Positions 13,053-24,814 are shown, counted from the first letter of the stretch. The stretch is 64,000 nucleotides of DNA from Cenococcum geophilum 1.58 (GCA_001692895.1 KV748205.1:372001-436000), one strand, 5' to 3'. Program-made: numbers and translations. Notes: generated from the sequence alone by a model not told the origin.

Positions 13053-13355
13053 CTAAAGCTAGGAAAAGGCTACTTTAAGTCCTTCTTAAAGATAATAGGA
13101 AAAGACAAAGAAGGCAGATGCTTTAGAGAATGTAGAGCTATACAAACTCCTAAGCATTTACTACTAGACTGCGACCTATATAGAGGAGAGAGAAAGGAGA
13201 TGCAGAGGCAACTAGGATCTTCTCTCTCTTTAAAGAAACTATTTTATATAAAGAAAGGAAGAGAGGCGCTCTTTTTATTTCTAAATAAGATAGAAATAGC
13301 TACTAGAAAGTGGCTAATAACAGTAGGATCCTTAAAAGGAGGTAACTCCTTCTAG
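13053..13355 (+). pseudogene. LINE (Tad/I-type) ORF2 C-terminal fragment
   Basis: One hundred codons are open from 13053 to the stop at 13353-13355, which is long for this window. The translation carries a Cys-His motif typical of the C-terminus of fungal Tad-like LINE ORF2 proteins: GRCFRECRAIQTPKHLL, then DC, then a KLF...FL...ATRKW tail. In the family this segment follows reverse transcriptase and RNase H and probably binds the RNA or target. The rest of ORF2 is missing upstream, so it is a 5'-truncated insertion, the usual outcome of target-primed reverse transcription. Codons after 13355 still look like the same frame up to about 13395 with TAG/TAA stops. Confidence 0.72.
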
Positions 13356-13690
13356 GCTTTTAGTAGATAAATATTAGAGAGTAAAAGGATAGAATAAACT
13401 ACAAATAGGATATAGATAGGCGTTAGGGTATCTTAATTTCTTATAGTCTTTTCTATTTTTTTTTCCAAACTACTTATTAGTTATTAGTAACCTAGTATTT
13501 TACTAAAGACTAGTAAAACCCTAGTCTAGGAGTTTATAAACTATTAGGATATAGCTACTAGTATATATTAAGCTGCCTAAAGGATCTATATATATAGAAC
13601 TATAGCGCTATAGCCTAGAGGCTGCATGTATAGTATTGTACGTAGTATAATACAATAGATATAAAAAATAAAAATAAAAATAAGCGCTTT
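13356..13690 (+). other. LINE 3' UTR ending in an A-rich simple repeat tail
   Basis: Non-coding sequence after the LINE ORF2 fragment, ending at 13654-13682 in an (AAAAAT)n-like run. Such A-rich simple tails mark the 3' end of LINE insertions. This supports the plus orientation of the ORF2 fragment and sets the 3' end of the insertion at about 13682. Confidence 0.6.
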
Positions 13691-13827
13691 ATCTATAACT
13701 ACTTAGACGTTGCCTAATACCTATTTAACTATATTAATAATAATAATTCTTCTTTAATTAACGTCTGATACGGATGCTATCTAGCCCCACGCAGACTACT
13801 CCGTATATAAGGGAAAAGTAATATTAA

Positions 13828-14750
13828 TAGGAAAAAACCCTTGCTGCTGGGGGGGAGGAAAAACCCTATAAGCCACCTTAGTAGGATAAAAAACCCCGAT
13901 TTGCCATGTCCGTCCGTAGCGGCGGCCCTACGGGCCTACGGCTACGTCCTGTCCTCCTTAAATGTTCAAACTCCTTAGGAACCACTGCTTCCTTCTCTAG
14001 CTTATCCAAAGCTAGGGTTCACTACGTCCCAGCTAGGCCTTGCTAATCAATTGCCGTATAGTCGTTTCCCATATCTTGACCACCCCCTATATGCTATCTC
14101 CTATAACCATTACGTTGCTATATACGCCTTGCCTCCCCCCCCCTAAAGCCACCAAAGGCGTAAGGGGGATTCATCTGTTCTAACTACCGTAATACTAATA
14201 AGCGAGCGGGATATGTTATATTTGGGTATCTTTTATACCTAGGCCCCAGCTAGGCCCTTCCTAAGGGTTACCACTCCGTTGAAAGAAGACAATGGGGAAA
14301 ACCGTGGGTCGCAATCTAGGCTGCTAGGTAGTATTTAGTAGTAAGACGGCGAGTAACCGCATGCTCCGCGGGCGATCGCCTTGGGGGTTAGGAGGGGCCG
14401 TATATTTGCTTATTCGTTTATTTATTCGTGTATGCGTTCGTTTGTTAATATAAGGTCGTTAATGCTTTTAGTTGAGGTTTGGGGATGTTTATTAAGTGCT
14501 ATATATCCACGTTGGATCGTATAAGTGCCCCAGATAGGAGAATAGTAGTAGTCGTCGTATTGTAGAGGGCCAACAGTAGTAGTTTTCAAGATCTCACCAT
14601 CCGAAAATTTTTTACTACCGCCCTTAACGCCCACAACCACCACTAGGTCCTGTCCGCACGCTATATAACGTCTCTGCGTTAGCTTTAGGTCTAAACTTCA
14701 AAGACCTAGGTTTGTAGCCGTCACCACGTATAGGTGCAGAGTCCGTTTTC
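13828..14750. repeat. Unclassified 0.93-kb dispersed repeat, copy 1
   Basis: About 920 bp, noticeably richer in G+C than its surroundings, repeated in the same orientation at 41742-42655. Shared landmarks are GGAGGAAAAACCCTATAAGC, CCATGTCCGTCC, a GC-rich GCATGCTCCGCGGGCGATCG, and the end GTGCAGAGTCCGTTTTCAACGG. The second copy has many more C-to-T and G-to-A changes. I see no inverted ends, no LTR-type TG...CA pair and no rRNA or tRNA signature. A minus-strand open frame (14422-14643, 73 codons) corresponds to a region broken by stops and indels in copy 2. It could be a solo LTR, a SINE-like unit or a piece of a larger element. Confidence 0.7.
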
Positions 14751-15058
14751 AACGGCTTATTTAACTATATTATAAAAGCTTTCTAAGACCTAACCTAGAA
14801 AGCAAAAGGCTTAAAAGTAGAAAAAAAGAAAACTAAAAAGGGACTAACTAAATGGTATAAACTATCCCTTGCAATGGTAAAATGTGTCTTATAGTTATTA
14901 ATAAGAGCTATCCAATAGGATCTATAGTATTAAGGCTCCGTAATTAAATCTATAAGGTTATAAAACTTATCAATTTTAATATATAGTTGCTATACACATT
15001 TAATCTTTAGGGTTAAGTCGCTTAATATAAGAAAGCGAATAGTTGTTATTTTTATAGA
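14751..15058. other. Unassigned stretch between repeat and unknown frame
   Basis: AT-rich sequence that does not resemble what follows the second copy of the 0.93-kb repeat at 42656, so the repeat ends at about 14750. No domain, repeat or signal recognised. Confidence 0.4.
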
Positions 15059-15409
15059 ATGGTATATAGCAAACAGAACAGTTGTAGAGAGTTCTTAGAG
15101 CTCTGCGAGGCCTCCTCCAAACCTTACTATTGCGAAATTTGTAAGTTATATTTGGTAAAAGATCTAAAGGAGGCTTCTTACGTCCTCTATATTATATTTA
15201 AGTCTTCCTGCCAGCCTTAATATAAATAAAGTAGATCTTTTACTCGCGCCGATTCTACAGCTTTATAAGCTTATAATTATCTACTGGATACTACGAAATA
15301 TTGCTTATAGAGTATTACGTTGTCTTCTCTCGAATATACATAAGAAAGCGAGTTAAGTGCTTAAAGAGAGCCTGCCGTAGAGGAAGATTTAGGGTGGCAT
15401 GGTCATTAA
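15059..15409 (+). pseudogene. Unrecognised coding remnant, 116 codons with TAA/TAG interruptions
   Basis: An ATG at 15059 opens 53 sense codons to TAA at 15218-15220. The same frame then continues to TAA at 15407-15409, interrupted only by TAA/TAG codons that could be mutated CAA/CAG. There are no frame changes. Near residues 24-29 it reads YCEICK, a Cys-x2-Cys pair that may be half of a zinc finger, and the composition is ordinary for a soluble protein. I do not recognise the family. The neighbours are a dispersed repeat on the left and a gypsy RNase H on the right, so a transposon origin is likely, but a captured or degraded host exon cannot be excluded. Confidence 0.45.
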
Positions 15410-15784
15410 AATTCGCGATATATAGGGGCTTAAAGTAGGGCAACGGCCGTGGCTGCGGGGGGGGGCTTCTTTTGCTTTCTAAGTCAGTGGAATTAAATAT
15501 TAGGTCGGTGGAACAAAACCTATATCATTAGAAGTACAATTTGTAGGCATGGCTGAGTAAATATATTTATTAAATCTATAGAGGTAATACGCATACTTCT
15601 GGTTCTAATGTTTTGGTATTGCGCGCACGGGCTAATTTCTATAGGACGCTACCGTTATAAGAGATAGTTATAGCCTAGAAAGGTTTAGGAGGCCTTTTAG
15701 GAACTACGCGTAAAGTTTATAAAAGCTTTATTACTACGGCACTTTAACCTAAATTAGCTATTAATGATGATTACTAATATATTA
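15410..15784. other. Unassigned stretch with a G-run
   Basis: No gene recognised. It contains a run of nine or so G near 15455 and two short GTCRGTGGAA repeats at 15484-15515. The gypsy RNase H reading frame becomes readable only at about 15785. Confidence 0.35.
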
Positions 15785-16330
15785 AAATTTGCCCTTATTA
15801 GTATTCTACTATAACTTAATAGGTATCTGGACACTACCTAGCTCTATTAAAAACTAGTAATATTTTATAATAGAAAATTCTAGGGACCTAAAGTTAGGTA
15901 TTATACCCACGATAAGGAACTACTGGCTATAGTTAACTGCTTTAAATAGTGGTAATACTACCTTAAGTACGCGAGCTATACCACTTGTGTCTCTTAGATT
16001 ACTATAATTTACGCTACTTTATAACTATAAAGGAGCTTATACCTTAATAAGCCAGATAGGTAAAGGAGCTTATATAATTTAATTTTAAGATTGAATATAA
16101 GCTAGGGGAAAATAACCCTGCTAATAGACCGTTATAATAGCTAGACTATACTAAAGGCTTTAAAATAGGAGAAGGAAAACGGATAATAGATATTTTACTC
16201 CTTATATTATAGAATAAGCTCTAGATATAGAATGCTTAAGTACCTATAGCTCTATATATTAAGTCTTAGGTAGTATAAACCCTATTAGTGTTACGGAGTA
16301 AGTATAAGCGACAATAATATATAGCAAAGT
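15785..16330 (+). pseudogene. Gypsy D RNase H domain, broken
   Basis: Plus-strand remnant of a Ty3/gypsy polyprotein. The clearest motif is HDKELLAIVNCFK at about 15910-15950, the strongly conserved RNase H segment, followed by the YYLKYA part. It then runs through the tether toward integrase (readable to about 16320). Stops are TAA/TAG. The RT that should precede it is not recognisable, so the element is truncated at its 5' side near 15.8 kb. Confidence 0.78.
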
Positions 16331-16666
16331 AGATATTATTAAGCTATATACATAAACTGTATAATAAGGTCAATACGTAATATAAGGAAAGAAGGTAGGA
16401 AAATGGGAATAAAGGATATATATTGTGGACTTAGTTGCTTAGTTAATACGTACATAAAGTAGAATAAGATTTACGTGGTAGCCCTAGTAGAACTTAGTGG
16501 GATTTAGTAGAGCTTAGTAGAACTTGGTGGAATATAGTAGAATATAGTAGATTGCTATTAGATTGCCATAGATTGCTATTAAATTGCTATCTTATAGTCG
16601 GTCTCTAGTTGCTAAGTTAGTAGAAATAGGTAAATGTATATAAAGTATTACAGGGGTGTCCTATAA
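16331..16666. repeat. Non-coding insert with AGTAGAACTTAG motifs, possible decayed LTR
   Basis: Between the RNase H and integrase reading frames of gypsy D lies a stretch that does not translate sensibly. It has three or four copies of an AGTAGAACTTAGTGG-like motif at 16490-16560. The same motif recurs in the LTR start at 43932, in the hAT minisatellite at 30770-31160 and in the Copia-2 3' UTR. A possible LTR would run from TGTGG at 16424 to AACA at 16668, but I found no target duplication around it. Confidence 0.4.
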
Positions 16667-18440
16667 CAAATAACTTCTATTAATATTCTAGCTAGTACCT
16701 AGTCTGTTACCGTTAAGGGTCCAAATATACCTAAATAGGATACTCCTAATATAAGTGCGGAACATAGTAATATACTATTTCTAATTACTAAGCTATCCCC
16801 TTAAACTAATAGCGAAGCTATAGAGTAATTAGAACTCGGAGTCCTATAATAATTAAAGGACTTTAACCTTATAACGGTCTTTCTAATATATACGTATTAA
16901 AGAGTTGTAAGATCTATAGTACTATTTAGTTTTATACTTAGAGTAGTATAGGATAAAATAGCTTTTACCTAAGAACTATCTAAAAGGTTAACGGATTTTA
17001 TCTATAAGGTATAATAAAAGGACGCTTTCTATACCATCTTTAATATAGAAGTAAACTAAAAACATAATAGAAAAAAAGCCACTAAGTGCTACTATTAGGA
17101 ACTAAACCTAATAGGCCTTCTATATAAAGGTAGTAAGGTTTAGGTGTTATAAAAAGTAAATTTATAATAGAAGATTCTTATAAAGAATTATAATAATCCT
17201 TTAGGTAGCTACTATAGTTAAGCTAAGATAGTAGAATTACTTTAGTGCAAATACTATTAGCTAAAGCTTAAATAGGAAGTAAAGGAGTATATTAGCTATT
17301 ATAAGAAGTATTAAGTATATAAGATCTATAGGCACAAGCTATAGGATCTACTTAAATTAGTTCCCCCTACTAGTAAGCTATAGTAATATTACGCCATAGA
17401 CTTTATTACGGATCTCCTACTATTTAAAGATAGCTAAGGACGAATATATAATTTGATTCTTGTACTTATTAATAGGGTTTTAAAGTACGTCTAATACCTT
17501 TCTATTAATAAGACGATTAATATATAAGCGCTTACTAACCTAATTAAGGAGAAATGCTTTCTTAAAGTAGATTAGCCGTACTCTATTATTACTAATAAAG
17601 GTAGTATCTTTATAAGCTAGTACTAGTTAGGCCTATACTTCCATTTAAAAATAAACCACTATTATAATATAGCTTTTTATTTATAAACGGATAGGTAAAT
17701 AAAACGCTAGGACTAGGAACTAGAGTTTTACCTATAAATATATTTAAACTATTAGTAAGATAACTAGTATAAGCTACTTCTATACGTAGAGTACGTTTAT
17801 AATTTAAAGTAATATATATTATATAAGTATGCACTAATTTAGATTACCTATAGCGTCTAACTATTTAGGTTTAATAGTATACCTAATAATTACTAGCTAA
17901 GTGTTACGGCACTATTACAGACCCTAGTTAGGGGCTCGGCCGAGCTCAGCTAACCCTTAGCGCTATATATATAGACGTGTCCTTTCCTCGACCTTCTTTT
18001 AGCCCTTGTCTTGGAATTCTCGTTTACTGGCTACTAATAGATTCTATTCTTTTAACTAAGCCTTTATACTAAGGCCGTATAATTAGTTATAGAATTTTAT
18101 TAGGAAGTTTAAAGATATCTATTAGAGAGTATAAGGATACCTTTAGGAATAGGAGGAGTAATAAAAGTATACGAAGTAAAGCCTATAGAATGCCCAAGAG
18201 CAGTAAAGACTCTAGTATAATCGCAAACACTAAAATAAGTATTTTAAAGTAGGCGACAAGGTTCTATTATATTTAATAAATATTAAGACCTATTAACTAT
18301 TAAAGAAGCTTAATATAAGATACCTAGGTCCCTTTTAAGTTAAGGAACGAATTAGTAAGCTAGCCTACTGTCTCTAGCTACCCCTATCTATAGCCTATAT
18401 ATATTTAGTGTTTTATATAAACCTACTAAAGCTACAGTAT
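16667..18440 (+). pseudogene. Gypsy D integrase, broken and interrupted by a solo LTR
   Basis: Plus-strand integrase of a Ty3/gypsy element. In order: the N-terminal zinc-binding region with YISYYKKYQVYK at about 17280-17320; the catalytic core with DFITDL (first Asp) at 17400-17417; ITNKG where TDxG is expected (second Asp mutated) near 17588-17602; the third-acid region with QTDRQIKRQ near 17680-17710; and the C-terminal GPY/F-like module with KVGDKVLL at about 18245 and LPLSIAYIY to 18435. Integration function is lost to stops and to the insertion at 17902. It ends at about 18440, abutting the oppositely oriented element G. Confidence 0.83.
17902..18055. repeat. Small solo LTR or MITE inserted in gypsy D integrase
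   Basis: 154 bp beginning TGTTACGGCAC and flanked by a 5-bp duplication CTAAG (17897-17901 and 18056-18060). When the insert and one CTAAG are removed, the integrase frame reads straight through. It contains a 12-bp perfect palindrome GCTCGGCCGAGC and a TATATATATA box, as expected for LTR promoter sequence. The right end is AA rather than CA, so the LTR assignment is likely but not certain. It is less RIP-mutated than its host. Confidence 0.68.
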
Positions 18441-18711
18441 AGATAATATATTTATTACTTCTCCTTATAGGGCCCTAGGTACTAGAAAGTTTGGTACTTA
18501 CTATACTTTATATAGCATGGTTTTAATCTTTAGTAGTAGAGTTACGTCTTTACTAACGCGACCTATCTTAGAGAACTCCTATATTAGAGCCTCTTCTTAG
18601 TTAAATAGCATAGCCTTAAGGATCTTTTATTCTCTTAGCTAAATATCTCCTATAATTATACACTTTAATTATTTTAGCTTTAGTTATATACCGCGGGCCA
18701 GCTTAGTATAT
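18441..18711 (-). pseudogene. Element G: start of reverse transcriptase (leftmost part)
   Basis: Minus-strand continuation of element G across the Copia-2 insertion. The translation from 18711 leftward gives a segment with EEALIQEFSKIGRVSKDV, then LKIKTMLYKVQQVPNFLVPRAL. It matches the segment just before the RT palm in a class of fungal gypsy-like polyproteins, where 'E.GR' precedes 'I.T.PH.PWQ.PN..VP.A'. The palm itself is missing, because the element stops at about 18440 against gypsy D. One TATAG copy removed, the frame is continuous with 25091 and upward. Confidence 0.7.
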
Positions 18712-18716
18712 TATAG

Positions 18717-18987
18717 TGTTTGTACCAATTTAATGGCACGAGTGAGTTAGATCTAGGGGCACGAAATACGTATAGTATTGTATACTTGTTTGGATAATGG
18801 TGACTGTCGATTATATGAAGCAGACTACGTGGTCTATATACTAATGCACCTCCCCCCTAATTAGTTAGTGCTTTATAAGTGCACCAGACGCGTAAGTGAG
18901 TAGTTAGTGCACTGAACGTGTAAACGCGTACCTGGTGTACCGAACGCGTAAGCACGCGGTTGGTACAACAGGTGCTGTAATTATACA
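18717..18987 (-). repeat. Copia-2 left LTR (3' LTR)
   Basis: 271 bp, TGTTTGTACC to AATTATACA. In the coding orientation it starts TGTATAATTA and ends AAACA, so both ends have TG...CA. The adjacent inner sequence CTGGCA is shared with Copia-1. It keeps several C and G bases that are T and A in the right LTR. Confidence 0.95.
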
Positions 18988-19208
18988 CTGGCAGTACCTA
19001 AAAAATGAAACCACCTATGTACAGCCTCCGTAATTGCTTTAATAAAACCATAAAATATGAAGGAAAATACATAGGAAATCTCCCCTAAGGTGCCGTTTAG
19101 GCTGCCTTCCAAACGGTGCCCTAAGCTGGCCGTAGGTTCTGCTTACGGTCCGTAAAATAAACCGTACGGCCTTTCGACGGGCAGTAGACGAGCTATAAGT
19201 CAGATTTT

Positions 19209-19290
19209 GAGGGCCGCTAAGGCGCTAATGCTAAGCGAGCCAATGGCGATTTTCCGTGCCCAGCATGGAAAATCGTAATTAGTTAATTTA
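19209..19290. repeat. Shared hairpin module, copy 2 (in Copia-2 3' UTR)
   Basis: About 80 bp starting GGGCCGCTAAGGCGCTAA. Here the hairpin is perfect: CGATTTTCCGTGC pairs with GCATGGAAAATCG across a short loop (one G-U pair). In the related Copia-3 3' UTR (41220-41400) this module and the 100 bp after it are absent, while the flanking GGCCGTA-rich sequence is present. It therefore behaves as an insertion of roughly 180 bp. Confidence 0.78.
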
Positions 19291-19479
19291 ACTACCGTTA
19301 GTAGAATATGGCAGAATTTGGCAGGTCACGTGAGTCCACTAAGTTCCACTATAGCTTTCCACCGTTTTCTACCTAATAGCTTATGGTCCGTAGAATAGGC
19401 CGTATAATAAGCCGTACGGCCTTCTAACGGGTTGTAAACGAACTGTAAGTGCTCTATTAGTCTCGTTCTACCTATTCTA

Positions 19480-22400
19480 TAACTTTTAGGTTGAGCTTAT
19501 TTGTATTAATTAGGGTTTTAAGGGCTTAATACGGCTTTGCCTTAGTTATAGCGTCTACTAGGTTGTTTCCGCCACTGATCTATTTAACCTTTATAATTTC
19601 ACGTCGTTTATAGGCCTAATATAAGCATATTAGGTCGATTATAAGCCTCTTTTCTTATATTGTACCTAGTTTAACTAGGCAGTTATAGAGGGACTTTAAA
19701 TTAGTATATAAAACTAGGGGTAACTACTTTAGTTATAGAATCTTCTAGACCGTTAATTTGATTGCGGCTGCTATATTAAAGCTATAAGCTAGTGCATATA
19801 GTTTAGAGGCTAGTACACTATAGGTTACTTATTTGCACTTAATTAAAGACTAGTATAGTATATTTACGTCCTAATTACGGTCTATAAGTACGATTACGAA
19901 GCCGATTTATAATAATAGGTCCCTATTATTAGTAAAGAAGGCGTCTATAAATACTAGTAAGCTAAGGGAGCTTAGGTCTAGTGGTACAAAAGTAAGTTCC
20001 CTTACTACATTATTAATTTACTACTAAATGCGCTTATTAAGCTACTTAATATTTTCTTCTTATAGATCTACTACCTGGGCTATAAAGGATAAATCGTAGG
20101 CAGATTTGGGTTAACAGACTGTGGTAATATAGGCGCCTCTTACACGCTATACAATATATTAGTCCTTCGTATTTATGGTCTTATAGGTCTCTCTATAGAA
20201 GCTAGTAAGGTCCGTAGGCTTTGCTATAATAGGCTTTAGGTTTTAAGCTTAGCCTTCCTAAGTCAGCTTAATTAGGTTACCCTTTTATATAATTAGGCCT
20301 CCATTAAACTTAATTAGATTCTGCTTAGTTAACTGCTCTTACGGCTTTACTAAAAACTTAGCCTTTTATAGTTTAGTTTTTTTAGCGTCTGTAAAGGTCT
20401 GGTCTGCTAGGAATAGGATATTATTTATTTAGAGTCTAATAATACCAAGGCCGTTTAATGGGCTGTATAGAAGGTAGGGGTTATAGGTCGACTATTCCAT
20501 TTTAAGTTTACTAACGTGGTGCTAGTAATATATTTTAAACCAATAGTTTCTAGCTTCCGGTACTCCGTATAGGGGTTTTATAACCTATAAAATTGTTTTT
20601 AGTTATAGGTTAAGCTTAGGGGGTGGCCGTATAAAGATATCCCTACTTAGGTAGGTATTAGACTGTATATAGGCTTATAAGATATCCCGTAGGTAAAGAG
20701 CTACGGGTTTGCTTTGCTATAGGCCGGGCATAAGTATAAGTATAATCCGTTAGCTAACTTGTTGGATTATAAGCGATTATATAAGGACTAAGTCCTTTCC
20801 CTAGTCATTATAAGCTTATATAACGAGCCTTAACTTTTTAAAGGCTTTATTAGTACTAGGGTGCTTAATTTTGTTAATAAAGTGTAAGTTAAATATATAG
20901 ACGCCTTATGGAACGTCTCTCTCCATTACAACCGTAAAGACGCCCTTCTTAAGTAGTCCGTTGATCTCTTTGCGTCGTAAGTCCGTAAAAGGGGTTTTCT
21001 ATACTAGAACTAATATATTTATAGGCGGAGATTGCTTTATAGATGTGCCTATGGAGGTTAGATAATTCTCTATTATAGGGTTTTTATGGGGACGTCCTTA
21101 GCCACGCTTTACGGTGGGTTTAGTAGGCTTAGTAGGTTTCTAGGGGACTTTTTTAGTAGGTAAGGGTGCTTCTAGTTTATCTGGTTTGGTAGGTGCTTCT
21201 AGTTTATCTAGTTTAATAGGTGCTTCTAGTTCGTCTAGCTTAACGTTATAGGTGTTTTCGGGCCGAAAGTAGGGTTTTATAGACGTGCTTCTAAAGCTAG
21301 TTGGCCCGCTAAGAAGCTATATACAGCACGTCTCGTCTTCTACGGCCAGTAGATAATAGGGTCTATTTTAGCTGCCGCTTTTACGCTATATAAGGACTTT
21401 AGAGTTAAGCGAGAGGTTATATACTAAGGTTGTATTAGGTCTGTTGCGGTAGTATAGGGCATTATTAATAGTTTATTTGGCCCGTAGCTTAACTATCTCG
21501 GCTATTGCCTTCCATATTATAGCTGTTTGTTCCGTAATAGATGGGGTAGGAGGGCCTAGGTTGCTTATCCTTAGGTAGGCTCCGTAAACTAAGAGGGTAG
21601 GTACTAGTCCGTTAGGGCCAGCGGTGTTATTAACGGCTTTTACGGCTATCTGTAGAGCTAGTTCCTTTTAAATGTCCTTATATTTGTCTATAATGATCTA
21701 GTAAGCTCTCTATAAGGCTAGGTAAGCTTGCTTAATAAGCCTAATAGACTAATATGCCTTAACTAGGACAGCTTTTGTTAATATAGCTATGGCTATAGTA
21801 TACTGCTAGAATTCCTTATTAATAAAGTTCCTACCGGCGTTATGGGTGATATACTTAGGGGGTCTAACGTATATATTAATCTAGCAGGTCCGTAAAATAT
21901 CCTAAGTATATTTTATAGATATATTTTGCAGCTAACGGGCGGCTTAATAGCGGGTTACCTCGTTAATTATATATAATACTGGGTTGCCGTTAATGTATGT
22001 AATGTCTACGTACACTAAGTGGTTAAAATTAAGGTCTTTATAAAGAGTGAACTTAAATAAGCCTAGGGAACGTCCGTATTTCTAGCAGAAGGAGTAGTAT
22101 TTAGTTAGGTGGTTAACTACCTTCCTGTTAACGTTGTTATGTCTAGAGCGTTTAAAAACTCTATACAGCTTTTCGGCTAATAGATAGCCGAAACGGCGGT
22201 ACAGTTAGTGGATTTCCGTACTAGTAAGGTAGTACGGGTTATAGTTAAAAGATTCCTAAATGTAGGTCTGTAAAGTCTCTCCCTATATAAGGAATAGGTG
22301 TCTAAATCGTCGTATAATTAGTAAGGTAATGTACTTACTTCCTAGGGTAGTTGCGGGACTAATTAGGGTGTCCGTAATATTGTTATAGTATACCTATAAC

Positions 22401-24054
22401 CTGTTTATATCTATAAGACAGAGTAGGAAGGGAGTGTCCGCTTTTACTACGTGGAAGTTAACTAGGCTAATTAGAGTCTTAACTTTAACTAATTTAATTA
22501 ATACGGTTAAGCTAATGCCGAATTAGACGTTTATGGCCCTAGTTTGCGTAATATTAATGTCCGTATTATTATTTACGGTAGTCTTATATGCAAGGTATTA
22601 TCTGTAACCTATAGTAGACTTTTTAGAGGCACCTGTATCAATTATAACGCCGTAGAATTCTTTAGGGGTATAGCGTTCTATAGTAACATATGCAAATAGG
22701 TCTTATTTATAGTCTATAATATCTATAATAGGGGTGCTTACGGAATGGTTTTTAGGTGTAATTAAGTGTATAAAGGAACGGTCGGCTAATACGGTCGTAA
22801 TATTGAAGGCTTAGCTGTCCGTAAAAGGTCTAAAAGTAGTTAGGAACGTCTCTAAGGTCTCCTATTCTTAGGCGTCTAAGTTAAAGTCAATTATAAGGGT
22901 TTCTATTAACTTATTAGGAGGCTCTTCTGCTTCCTCTCCTTTGTATTTTAAAATGAACTAGTTAATACGGCTATTAAGTCTCTTCCTAGACTTATTATAT
23001 TCTTTTTAGGTATGCCTTATAGACTAATATCCTTCCTTACCGTACATAAAGTACTTTTAGCTAGTTTGTCTATAGGGGTTGCGGGTAAGACCTGGTTAAT
23101 ACGGGTACTGCTAGCGGTAGCGGCGGTCCGTAAAGTAGACGTCTAAGTCTGTTTATAGATATTAAATATCCGTAATAAAGGCTTAAGTGCTGCCTGGTGG
23201 GTTTAAGACTTTATATATTATAATAGAGGAGCGTAAATTATTAATAAGGCTAGTTAAGGTGTCTATAGGCTTGTAATAGGCGTACTTATAGGGTTTTACT
23301 TCTTAGTAGGCCGTAATAAGTTTGTTATATAGGAAGTCGTCTATTTAAAGCTTAGCGTTAAGGCCGTGCTATAGGTGCCGAAGGTCTTTAATAAGAATTT
23401 ATAGGCACTCTATGGTCGATTTTTTAGTGTTCTTGTTAATTACGGTCCGTAGCTTAGTTGCATTCTATTAGGTAAGAATATTGCGCCTATATTCCGGTCC
23501 TTTAAAGTAGTTACATATAGCTTTATATAGCTTATTAAAGGGAACACCAAGGGGGTTATTCTTGAGGTTAGTATAGTAGTAGTTAAGTGCTAGGCCGCGC
23601 AGTATGGTAGAGTAGGCTTAGCTAAACTCCTATTTAGGAATATTAGCCTTCTAATAGAGGTCCGTAAAGATAGTTAGTTTAAAGTTAAAGTTGTTATTTT
23701 TACCGCTATACTTAGATTCGTCGGTATAGAGCTTAGCTAGGTTAGCTAGCTCCTTACCATAGGTCTTTATTTAGGTAGTTTGCGGATCTATAACTTAGGT
23801 AGGTTGCGGATCTATAGCTTGGGTAACAAGAGGGTTTTAGTCCGTATTTTGGTTTACGGGGGTATTACGGTCCGTAACTTAAGTACTAGGTATGCTTTAG
23901 CCCGTAAAATTAATTCTAAAATTACTTAGGTTTATAGGACGAATTTAGTTAAGTAGGTTAGGTATAAGGCTAGCGATGCCGTTAAGTTTAGGAGAAGTAA
24001 AGAGTTTATTAGTGGCTTTAACCTAGTCTAGGATTTCCTCTTTAGTTTATTCCA
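19480..24054 (-). pseudogene. Copia-2 gag-pol polyprotein, broken
   Basis: The best preserved copia frame here. From the Met codon at about 24054 (MET-like start followed by KEEILD): gag; a zinc knuckle at about 23000-23080 where Cys codons have become Tyr (YFMYGKEGY); a protease with intact IIDTGAS at 22626-22646; integrase with the HHCC region near 22.1 kb, THNAGRNF around 21850 (second Asp mutated to Asn) and QSIRLIKQAYLALQRAY around 21700; RT with NNILFLADQ near 20410 (catalytic DD changed) and IKFNGGLI downstream; and RNase H ending with NLVDAITKAKPY near 19540. Stops are nearly all TAA/TAG. Confidence 0.9.
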
Positions 24055-24814
24055 TTTGGTCCTCCTTTTATATTGTGTTATATAAGGACCATATAACAGT
24101 AACTCGTTTATTCTTTTTAACCTATATACCTTAGTAACGTAAAAGGGTTTATAGGTTACGGATAGCAGTAGGGTTATAAGCCTTAAGAATAGCTTCCGTA
24201 AAGTCCGTAAAGTCTTCCTTATATTGCTCCTATAGGTCGTTGTTTAGAAGCTTATAGTGTCCGTATTTAAGGATTTTAAAATTAATATAGTTGTTAACGC
24301 CGTCTATAGACGTAAGGTCGACTCCCTAACTCCACTTCTTTTAACCTTTACTAATTTGCTTAGTTATATCTGCTATATTATATAGCGTAGTATATCTATA
24401 TAAGCTGTAGTGGGTAGTAGTAGCTTATAGCGGGTGAAGGAGGTCTTATAACGGTCCGTAAAATCGATTAGCGGGTCTGTAACAGTTTGAGAGGTCTTAT
24501 AGTGGTCCGTAAAGGCGATTAACGGGTCCGTAATGGTTTGTAAAAGGGTAGGGGGTTTCTATAAGGTCCGAGGAGGTTTAAGGTTTAAAGGGGTTAAGGA
24601 TAGGGGGTTCCGTAAAGGTCTATATTTATATCTATAAACTTCTAGTAAACCGTACTAAGACTTAAATAAGTATATAGAGTTAGAGATAAGTCCGTAATCC
24701 CCGACTTCCGACCTTCTAGTAGGTCGTACTAGGAGTCTAAACAGGTGGTTACTATTATATATTGCTTGGGGGAGGTATTAAGTAATTGCTGATCTGTGCG
24801 CGCTTACTAATCAG

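Noticed and set aside
14422..14643. 73-codon minus-strand frame in the 0.93-kb repeat as a gene
   Set aside because: No recognised domain, and the second copy is broken there. Kept only as an observation within the repeat.
13828..14750. Possible rRNA gene because of higher G+C and repeat status
   Set aside because: No conserved 18S, 5.8S, 28S or 5S segment could be matched, and its boundaries do not fit an rRNA.
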